Origin: Eubacteriales Family XIII. Incertae Sedis bacterium
GTDB lineage: Bacteria > Bacillota > Clostridia > Peptostreptococcales > Anaerovoracaceae
Assembly (NCBI GenBank): GCA_031287295.1
Contig: JAITTH010000113.1
Coordinates: 1 to 5,328, forward strand
Length of the DNA stretch: 5,328 nt
Direction of reading: 5' to 3'
Shown here: piece by piece, positions 1 to 5,328 of the stretch
How positions within the stretch are numbered: the first letter of the stretch is position 1
How the letters are laid out: every line of letters begins with the position of its first letter
The notes under the pieces: generated by a model
The model's database searches: none
What the model was told of the DNA's origin: nothing
What the model saw: the letters and a program-made list of their open reading frames with translations, nothing else
Program-made: the position numbers and the translations under genes

Positions 1-1070
1 TTACCAATGGAATTACACATAGACGTTGGCTTGCGAAGGCCAATATGCCGCTAACGAAACTCATTACCGAACATATTGGAGATGGATTTTTACGCGACTA
101 TCGCGAAATGGATCGAGTAAGGTCATTGCTTGACAATGAAAGCTTTCTTCACGATTATGCCGAAGTGAAAAAGCAAAACAAAATCAGGTTGAGAGATCAT
201 CTCTTCACGAAACAAGGGGTCGAGATTAATACGGATACCGCATTTGATGTTCAGGCAAAACGGCTGCACGAATACAAACGCCAGCTTTTGAAGGCAATGC
301 ACATTTTGCATTTGTACTATCGCATTAAGGAGAACCACACGGCGCCGATACAACCGGCAACTTTCTTGTTTGCAGCAAAAGCGGCACCCGGATACTACAG
401 GGCGAAAGAGATCATTCGCTTCATCAATGCAGTGGGAGACCTTGTGAATAACGATCCTCAGACGAAAGATATTTTAAAGGTTGTCTTTATTGAGAATTAT
501 GGCGTCTCGGAGGCGGAAATTTTGATTCCTGCTGCCGACATCAGTGAACAGCTGTCAACTGCGGGGCTTGAAGCCTCCGGAACCGGAAACATGAAGTTCA
601 TGCTGAACGGGGCCGTGACCATCGGTACGATGGATGGCGCGAACGTGGAAATTTTCGAGGCAGTCGGAGAGGAGAATATCTTTATCTTCGGTGCGAAAGT
701 AGAAGATGTTGACCGAATGAGAAAATACGGAAGCTATCGACCGCGCGATTATTATGAACAAAATCACGAATTGAAACAGCTGCTCGACAGCTTTTGCAAT
801 GGAATTCTTCCCGTTGGACCGGATCGAAACTTCGAAGATCTTTTCAGGATATTGATCGAAGGGAATGGCGCAAGACCGGATGAGTATTTTGTCCTTTACG
901 ACTTCGCGTCTTATGATGCCACCTATAGCAGAATGATGAATACATACGGCGACCCGGAACGGTGGTTCCGTATTGCTGCTGCCAACACCGCAAATGCCGG
1001 GACGTTTTTCGCGGATCGAACCGTGACGGAATACAATGAAAAGATATGGAGATTGAAAGCAATCGAATGA
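1..1070 (+). CDS. glgP: Glycogen/maltodextrin phosphorylase (GT35), C-terminal part
   Basis: This is the C-terminal 355 codons of an alpha-glucan phosphorylase, which uses phosphate to release glucose-1-phosphate from the non-reducing ends of alpha-1,4-glucan in the cytoplasm. The frame is open from the left edge (first full codon at position 3), so the true start lies upstream; the family is usually about 750-850 residues, so over half is missing. The visible part opens with the conserved TNGITHRRWL block, followed by the DVQAKRLHEYKRQLL block (about 246-290). The pyridoxal-phosphate signature EASGTGNMKFMLN follows, with the cofactor-binding lysine codon at 594-596, and then the conserved GTMDGANVEIFE. 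No motif residue appears damaged. The stop at 1068-1070 overlaps the next start as ATGA, placing it in an operon with a GH13 hydrolase and MalQ. Sequence alone does not decide between a glycogen-specific (GlgP) and a maltodextrin-specific (MalP) role; the malQ neighbour would suit either. Confidence 0.97.
   Translation, partial: TNGITHRRWLAKANMPLTKLITEHIGDGFLRDYREMDRVRSLLDNESFLHDYAEVKKQNKIRLRDHLFTKQGVEINTDTAFDVQAKRLHEYKRQLLKAMHILHLYYRIKENHTAPIQPATFLFAAKAAPGYYRAKEIIRFINAVGDLVNNDPQTKDILKVVFIENYGVSEAEILIPAADISEQLSTAGLEASGTGNMKFMLNGAVTIGTMDGANVEIFEAVGEENIFIFGAKVEDVDRMRKYGSYRPRDYYEQNHELKQLLDSFCNGILPVGPDRNFEDLFRILIEGNGARPDEYFVLYDFASYDATYSRMMNTYGDPERWFRIAAANTANAGTFFADRTVTEYNEKIWRLKAIE
1048..1051 (+). 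promoter_or_regulatory. Weak Shine-Dalgarno-like GGAG for GH13 gene
   Basis: GGAG lies inside the last codons of the phosphorylase, 15 bases before the ATG at 1067. The spacing is longer than the usual 5-10 bases, so it may contribute only weakly. It cannot serve the alternative ATG at 1046, because it lies downstream of it. Confidence 0.35.
1067..1070 (+). promoter_or_regulatory. ATGA stop/start overlap, glgP to GH13 gene
   Basis: The TGA ending the phosphorylase (1068-1070) shares three bases with an in-frame ATG of the GH13 gene (1067-1069). Such overlaps commonly permit termination-reinitiation and couple synthesis of neighbouring proteins. It is also the main argument for the start chosen here over the ATG at 1046, which would give a 25-base overlap. 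Confidence 0.75.
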
Positions 1071-3094
1071 ATGAGATACACTTAGGCGGAATGGTCGTAC
1101 GCGACTCCAATATTGTCCATGAAAGTGCGAAGGAACTCTATCGCAAACCTCTTGGGGCCGTCAAAGTCGGTTCAGAAATATCGATAGCACTTTCTGTGTT
1201 CGACATTTCGGTTGACAGCGTTGAGCTCATGGTTGTGAATGGAAACCAATCGGCGTACAGATTGATTTTTGACGGAGAAATGTATCGCACATCGTTTGTA
1301 GCACCGCATGAGATGACGGTTTTGTGGTATTGGTTCCGGATTAAGTTTTCGGGGGGTGCTGTCATTTATTATGGGACCGAACCCGGTGACAACAGTGGCA
1401 TTGGACGTGTTTTTTCGAATACGCCACCTGCGTTTCAAATTACCGTATACGATGCATCCTTCCGTACCCCGAATTGGGCAAAAGGTGCGATACTGTATCA
1501 AATCTTCCCGGATCGTTTGCGTCGTGGCAACGAAGAAACCGCAAAAGGTGGACTTGCTTACCATCACGAAAAAGGGCGAACGAATATGCACTTGCATGAG
1601 CGATGGGATGAACTTCCGGATTGGAAACCGGTCGAGGGGAAATCGCACTACGAACCGGTTGATTTTTTTGGGGGAGATATCCAAGGAATTCGAGAAGAAC
1701 TACCTCGGCTCGTTCAGCTGGGTGTAAAGGTTATTTACTTGAATCCTATTTTTGAGGCAGACTCGAATCACCGTTACAATACAGCGGACTATTTAAAAAT
1801 CGATCCCATGCTTGGGACGATAGACGACTTCTACGAACTCGTAAAAGACGCAAAGGCACTCGGCATTCGGATTTTACTTGACGGTGTTTTTTCGCATACC
1901 GGAGACGACAGCATTTACTTCAATCGATATGAGCGATATGAAACAGTCGGTGCCTATCAAAGTCAGTCTTCGCCATACTACTCGTGGTATCGTTTCCATA
2001 AATTCCCGAATGAATACGATTGTTGGTGGGGGTTCGATACGCTTCCGGAGGTCAATGAAGACAATCCATTCTGGAACGAATTCATGATCGAGGGAGAAGA
2101 AAGTGTATTTCGTACTTGGATGCAACGCGGTGTTGCAGGGTACCGACTTGACGTCGCAGATGAACTGCCGGACGCAACCATTGAGAAGATGCGTGCTGTC
2201 ATGAAGTCCATCAATCCGGATAGTTTTCTTCTCGGCGAAGTATGGGAAGATGCTACGACCAAGCAAAGCTACAACATCGGAAGGAGTTACGCACTGGGCA
2301 GAGGTCTCGATAGTGTGATGAACTATCCCTTTTCCGTGCGGACAACCGAATTCCTCCTGGGAAAAATCGATGCCTTTACGTATCGGCGTTTTCTTGTGAG
2401 CCAGAATCAAAACTATCCCAAAGAGATGGTGTATTCGCTCATGAACTTGCTTTCGTCTCACGATTCGGCGCGCATTCGCAGTGTTTTGGCTACCGGCGAA
2501 AATGGGCGCACCTTATCGCGAGAAAAACAGGCGCAGTTTGAACTTACGGAAAGTGCAGAGGCGCAAGGTGCGGCACTGCAACGCCTTGCTGTCGCCATAC
2601 AGTTTTCGATTCCCGGAATGCCTTCTATTTATTATGGAGATGAGGTTGGCATGACAGGATTGCTCGATCCGTTCAATCGTATGCCTTTTTCCGTATGCGA
2701 TACCAAGATGCAGGATTGGCATATCTTCCTCTCCGGTCTTCGTGCCACTTATCCGGTGTTGCGTTCGGGACATGTTATTTTTTATTCGACGAACGGAAAT
2801 GTTCTTGGAATTCTTCGCTACAACTTGGGGGGAGAAGACGCTTTTGGGTCTCTTGCAGAAGAGCAGGTTCTTCTTACTTTGGTAAATCCTACGAACGAAA
2901 CACACCACATTGTCATCGACTTGTTTGCTGTAAAAGACTGCCAAGAAACACGTCATCGCCAGATGTTCTGTGAGATGAACTGGACGAAGGCAAAATCTCT
3001 GACAACCGGAAGCGTCATACAGATTCATGAAGGATTGTTGGATGTAGAGATGCCACCAACCGAGACGGACATCTTTGAATTGATATGGGGATGA
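1067..3094 (+). CDS. GH13 alpha-glucan hydrolase, neopullulanase/amylopullulanase type
   Basis: This is a complete 675-residue cytoplasmic GH13 enzyme with no signal peptide, predicted to hydrolyse alpha-1,4 and possibly alpha-1,6 bonds of branched maltodextrins, pullulan-like oligosaccharides or cyclodextrins. Numbering from the ATG at 1067, a beta-sandwich N-terminal domain (about 20-125) precedes the TIM barrel (about 138-555) and a C-terminal beta domain (about 560-675). Catalytic landmarks are all present: LNPIFEADSNHRYNTADY (225-242), region I ILLDGVFSH (269-277), nucleophile D362 in GYRLDVADELPD, acid/base E391 in LLGEVWEDA, transition-state D466 in SSHDSARI, then IYYGDEVGMTG and DPFNR. 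The WDELPDWKP and DFFGGDI blocks fit clostridial neopullulanase/amylopullulanase-like proteins (GH13_39/GH13_20-like; subfamily not proven). An in-frame ATG at 1046 would add 7 residues. I prefer 1067 because it forms an ATGA overlap with the glgP stop and has GGAG upstream, though 15 bases away. In this operon it is the likely debranching partner of the phosphorylase. Exact specificity cannot be read from sequence. Confidence 0.93.
   Translation: MNEIHLGGMVVRDSNIVHESAKELYRKPLGAVKVGSEISIALSVFDISVDSVELMVVNGNQSAYRLIFDGEMYRTSFVAPHEMTVLWYWFRIKFSGGAVIYYGTEPGDNSGIGRVFSNTPPAFQITVYDASFRTPNWAKGAILYQIFPDRLRRGNEETAKGGLAYHHEKGRTNMHLHERWDELPDWKPVEGKSHYEPVDFFGGDIQGIREELPRLVQLGVKVIYLNPIFEADSNHRYNTADYLKIDPMLGTIDDFYELVKDAKALGIRILLDGVFSHTGDDSIYFNRYERYETVGAYQSQSSPYYSWYRFHKFPNEYDCWWGFDTLPEVNEDNPFWNEFMIEGEESVFRTWMQRGVAGYRLDVADELPDATIEKMRAVMKSINPDSFLLGEVWEDATTKQSYNIGRSYALGRGLDSVMNYPFSVRTTEFLLGKIDAFTYRRFLVSQNQNYPKEMVYSLMNLLSSHDSARIRSVLATGENGRTLSREKQAQFELTESAEAQGAALQRLAVAIQFSIPGMPSIYYGDEVGMTGLLDPFNRMPFSVCDTKMQDWHIFLSGLRATYPVLRSGHVIFYSTNGNVLGILRYNLGGEDAFGSLAEEQVLLTLVNPTNETHHIVIDLFAVKDCQETRHRQMFCEMNWTKAKSLTTGSVIQIHEGLLDVEMPPTETDIFELIWG
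3091..3094 (+). promoter_or_regulatory. ATGA stop/start overlap, GH13 gene to malQ
   Basis: The GH13 stop TGA (3092-3094) overlaps the malQ ATG at 3091. The only G-rich stretch nearby, GGGG at 3087-3090, abuts the ATG and is too close to act as a ribosome binding site. Initiation of malQ therefore probably depends on ribosomes finishing the upstream gene. A second in-frame ATG at 3085 is the alternative start. Confidence 0.7.
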
Positions 3095-4512
3095 AACGAA
3101 AGAGTGGGATTTTATTACCGATTTTCTCCTTGCCGTCACCTTACGGAATCGGTACCCTTGGACGTGCTGCCTATGATTTTGCGGATTTTCTCGCGGAGGC
3201 AGGGCAAAGGCTCTGGCAAATTCTTCCAATAGGAGCAACAGCAGAGTATAATAGCCCTTATCGCTGCCTTTCCGCATTTGCGGGAAATCCATTTTTCATT
3301 GATCTGGATATTTTGTTGGCACAACGTCGTATTGACGAGAGAAGATTGCGACTTCTTCGAAGAAATGCGCCGGAAGAATCGAACCTTCGTGTCAACTATG
3401 ATTACCTCGCGGAGGAAGTCTTTCCGATTCTTGTCGATGCCGCGAGTACCGTAGGTGAGAAGGGGAAGAAGTTTTCGCAATTTCGAGAGACAGAAGCCTA
3501 TTGGCTCCGCGATTATGCATCTTTTATGGAGAATCGGATGCCTTCTGTAACGACAGACATATGGGAGCGCTTACAATTTCTCTTTTTCGAGCAGTGGGAT
3601 GCGTTGCATCGTTATGTGAATCAAAAGGGGATACAAATAATCGGCGATATTCCGTATTATGTTTCGGAAGAATCTGCAGATTATAGGGCAAATCCGGCAC
3701 TTTTCAAAACATTCAAAAGAGGAGCGAGGCAAGGTCAGCCGTCGGCGGTTTCCGGTGTACCTCCGGATCAATTTTCTGCGAACGGGCAGGTTTGGACGAA
3801 TCCGGTTTACGATTGGGCGTACCACAAAAACGACGGATATCGTTGGTGGTTACAGCGACTTTCACAGGCAGACCGCCTGTATGATTACTGCCGAATCGAT
3901 CATTTCCGGGGTTTCTCCGAGTTTTTTTCGATTCCGATCGAAGGTTCTGCTGCTGATGGAAAATGGGTAAAAGGACCGGGCATGGATTTCATTCATACGG
4001 TTCAGAAAAAACTTCCGGGTTTGAAAATCCTTGCGGAAGATTTGGGCATCCTCTCAGATCATGCGAGAAAGTTGCTGTCCGACAGTGGATATCCGGATAT
4101 GATTGTCTTGCAGTTTGCCTTTGACCCAAGAGAGGAAAGCACCTATTTACCGCACAACCATCATCGGAATGCGGTTGTCTATACCGGCACGCACGACAAC
4201 AACACCCTTGAAGGCTGGATTTCAGCGGAACATACAGATGTCATAAAAAATGCCTGCATGTATTTGGGCGTATTGCGTACAAATTTACGATCGTCTATGA
4301 TTCGTGCGACGCTCGCGAGTATCGCGGACACGGCAATCATTCCACTTTCGGATTATCTGGGTTTGGGTGCGGATGCCCGGCTCAATACACCGTCTACCGT
4401 TGGTCCTCAAAATTGGAGTTGGCGCGTGCCAAATAATTACCGTAAGAAGCGTTTTGCCGCCACGATTCGCAAAGAAACAGAACGGTACGGAAGAGGGCAG
4501 CCGGTACGATGA
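3091..4512 (+). CDS. malQ: 4-alpha-glucanotransferase (amylomaltase, GH77)
   Basis: MalQ disproportionates maltodextrins in the cytoplasm: it transfers glucan units between chains, releasing glucose and building chains long enough for phosphorylase. Numbering from the ATG at 3091 (473 residues), the family opening KRKSGILLPIFSLPSPYGIG is followed by SAFAGNP, GDIPYYV and GVPPDQFSANGQVW. The three catalytic residues are present: nucleophile D270 in CRIDHFRGF, acid/base E316 in LAEDLG, and D369 in YTGTHDNNTLEGW. The chain ends normally with NWSWR and FAATIRKETERYGR. It is slightly shorter than the roughly 490-500 residues usual for short bacterial amylomaltases; the shortening appears to lie near residues 145-165, between the YASFM and FLFFEQW blocks. 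The acceptor-side loop after LPIG is also divergent. The ATG at 3085 would add two residues; 3091 gives an ATGA overlap with the GH13 stop and starts at the usual family N-terminus. Neither start has a properly spaced ribosome binding site, so coupling to the upstream gene is likely. Confidence 0.96.
   Translation: MKRKSGILLPIFSLPSPYGIGTLGRAAYDFADFLAEAGQRLWQILPIGATAEYNSPYRCLSAFAGNPFFIDLDILLAQRRIDERRLRLLRRNAPEESNLRVNYDYLAEEVFPILVDAASTVGEKGKKFSQFRETEAYWLRDYASFMENRMPSVTTDIWERLQFLFFEQWDALHRYVNQKGIQIIGDIPYYVSEESADYRANPALFKTFKRGARQGQPSAVSGVPPDQFSANGQVWTNPVYDWAYHKNDGYRWWLQRLSQADRLYDYCRIDHFRGFSEFFSIPIEGSAADGKWVKGPGMDFIHTVQKKLPGLKILAEDLGILSDHARKLLSDSGYPDMIVLQFAFDPREESTYLPHNHHRNAVVYTGTHDNNTLEGWISAEHTDVIKNACMYLGVLRTNLRSSMIRATLASIADTAIIPLSDYLGLGADARLNTPSTVGPQNWSWRVPNNYRKKRFAATIRKETERYGRGQPVR
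4493..4497 (+). promoter_or_regulatory. Shine-Dalgarno-like GAGGG for CPBP gene
   Basis: GAGGG, within the purine-rich run GGAAGAGGG (4489-4497), sits 11 bases before the ATG at 4509 and lies inside the last malQ codons. It supports that start and suggests the membrane gene may also be initiated independently of malQ, unlike the other two junctions. Confidence 0.5.
4509..4512 (+). promoter_or_regulatory. ATGA stop/start overlap, malQ to CPBP gene
   Basis: The malQ stop TGA (4510-4512) overlaps the ATG of the membrane protein gene at 4509. It is the third junction of the same form in the window and ties the membrane gene to the glucan-degradation operon at the level of translation. Confidence 0.8.
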
Positions 4513-5328
4513 AGAAGTTTGTTGAAGTGCTCTTTAAAATCGTTGGGTTTTTGCTCCTTTGGACAACGTTTTCTTTCGTGGTTCAGCATAGTGTGTCATG
4601 GGGCGTTTCTCCCCTTGGGAATGAAACGGTTCCTCAGCTTTTGTGGGCACCTGCCACCGCGTTTCTTTTTGCGGTGCTCACCTCGCTGTTGTTTTTCCTT
4701 GCGATGGATCGCAAAAGGATGGAATTTTGTATCACGACAAAGGTTTTTCGTGATTTAGGGCTTGCTGCCTTTGTAGGAATCTTCTGGATAGGGGGAACCA
4801 TAGGTTTATTCTTTTTCAACGATAACCTATCCTATGATGCCGTCAACATTCCGCCCAATCTGATGGTTTGGATTTTGGTTGTGGTTTTGAACGTGCTGAC
4901 ACAGGAGCTCCTGCTGCGTGGCTATATCTTTTCGCTCTTGAACGAGAAATACGGTGGTGTTGTGAGCGTCATGACAACGGCGTTGCTCTTCATTGTGCTC
5001 AACGGCTCTGCGTTGGCAAGCGGTCCCGTTGCGATTTTCTTTGCCTTTGCCTCATCCACTTTATATGGTCTTCTCCGGCTTTATACAGGAGGTATTCTGG
5101 CGCCGGTTTTCGCACATCTGTTGTGGAATGTTGTTGGTGGCATTGTTTTCGGCGGTGTTCCGCTCGGCGAGAATGTGCCGTCTGTGTTGAATGGAATTGT
5201 TCATACGGTGAACGCTGCCTCCGGTGGTGAACTAAAATTTGAAGGAAGCACCATCGCGCTGCTCATTACCATTTTCCTTATCGACCTGCTTTATATTCTT
5301 ATCCGGGAAAAGGAAGAATCCATGGAAT
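4509..5328 (+). CDS. CPBP/CAAX-protease-like membrane protein, atypical active site, 3' end open
   Basis: This frame opens at the ATG overlapping the malQ stop and runs without a stop for 273 codons to the right edge, so its C-terminus is outside the window. It is strongly hydrophobic, with about eight membrane segments (roughly residues 8-26, 44-66, 83-103, 117-131, 152-167, 172-190, 194-216, 249-266). The layout matches the CPBP superfamily (Rce1-like intramembrane glutamyl proteases, PF02517): TQELLLRGYIF at 131-141 in the EExxxR position, FIVLN at 161-165 in the FxxxH position, APVFAHLLWN at 198-207 as HxxxN, and a downstream SGGELKFEGS block. The first catalytic Glu is Gln (Q132, codon 4902-4904) and the motif-2 His is Asn (N165, codon 5001-5003), whereas E133, R137, H203 and N207 are kept. 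Proteolysis by the standard mechanism is therefore doubtful. Family members process prenylated proteins, bacteriocin precursors or anti-sigma factors, or confer bacteriocin immunity; nothing here shows which, if any, applies. The charged tail REKEESME suggests the end is near. Confidence 0.85.
   Translation, partial: MKKFVEVLFKIVGFLLLWTTFSFVVQHSVSWGVSPLGNETVPQLLWAPATAFLFAVLTSLLFFLAMDRKRMEFCITTKVFRDLGLAAFVGIFWIGGTIGLFFFNDNLSYDAVNIPPNLMVWILVVVLNVLTQELLLRGYIFSLLNEKYGGVVSVMTTALLFIVLNGSALASGPVAIFFAFASSTLYGLLRLYTGGILAPVFAHLLWNVVGGIVFGGVPLGENVPSVLNGIVHTVNAASGGELKFEGSTIALLITIFLIDLLYILIREKEESME

Noticed and set aside
1663..1674. T7-G5 homopolymer tract that could be a slippage or phase-variation site
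   Set aside because: It encodes the conserved DFFGGD block of the GH13 enzyme with ordinary codons, and the tracts are short. The frame is intact, and nothing suggests selected frameshifting.
1172..1684. Minus-strand open frame of 170 codons inside the GH13 gene (and a similar 195-codon one at 1874-2461)
   Set aside because: Both are antisense to conserved GH13 coding sequence, show no family motifs and look like codon-shadow frames.
2513..3292. Minus-strand open frame of 259 codons spanning the GH13/malQ junction
   Set aside because: It lies opposite two well-supported enzymes, has no recognisable domain, reads as Arg/Ser/His-rich shadow protein and has no supporting context. A long stop-free antisense frame is expected by chance from the codon usage here.
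3353..3364. Perfect 12-base palindrome TTCTTCGAAGAA
   Set aside because: It lies within malQ coding sequence and has no loop, no T-run and no second copy that I noticed. A single short palindrome in this length is compatible with chance.
1060..4515. Search for internal promoters, terminators or small RNAs between genes
   Set aside because: All genes overlap by four bases, leaving no intergenic DNA. I saw no hairpin plus T-run at any junction.
4868..5230. Plus-strand 120-codon frame overlapping the CPBP gene
   Set aside because: The translation is Cys/Arg/Trp-rich with no motif, whereas the frame from 4509 carries CPBP motifs and membrane segments across the same bases.

Overview
The window is a compact, single-strand piece of a bacterial operon, with four tightly packed plus-strand genes and no intergenic space. 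Three encode cytoplasmic alpha-glucan (glycogen/maltodextrin) breakdown: the C-terminal part of a GT35 glycogen/maltodextrin phosphorylase (1-1070, N-terminus off the left edge), a complete GH13 neopullulanase/debranching-type hydrolase (1067-3094), and a complete GH77 4-alpha-glucanotransferase, MalQ (3091-4512). The fourth gene (4509 to the right edge, still open) encodes a polytopic membrane protein of the CPBP/CAAX-protease (Abi, Rce1-like) superfamily.

The style suggests a Bacillota (Firmicutes) bacterium, probably a clostridial-type anaerobe: moderate GC, a clostridial-style intracellular GH13 with an N-terminal beta domain, a short single-unit MalQ rather than the long enterobacterial form, and a CPBP protein. 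This is a low-resolution inference; I cannot name a genus.

Each of the three gene junctions contains the 4-base stop/start overlap ATGA (1067, 3091, 4509), so the four genes are almost certainly one transcript with translational coupling. Only the last junction has a well-placed Shine-Dalgarno-like sequence. I see no promoter, terminator, RNA gene, repeat array or mobile element, and no gene-free stretch over 300 bases.

Together, the phosphorylase would trim linear alpha-1,4 chains to glucose-1-phosphate. The GH13 enzyme would open branched or cyclic dextrins the phosphorylase cannot use. MalQ would rejoin short maltodextrins into chains long enough for phosphorolysis, releasing glucose. The membrane gene has no obvious place in that pathway. 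It is also the most unusual part of the window: two of the residues expected to form the CPBP catalytic centre are replaced (Glu to Gln, His to Asn) while the HxxxN motif is intact. I do not see strong evidence for a wholly new system, but that coupled, possibly non-catalytic membrane protein deserves a second look.
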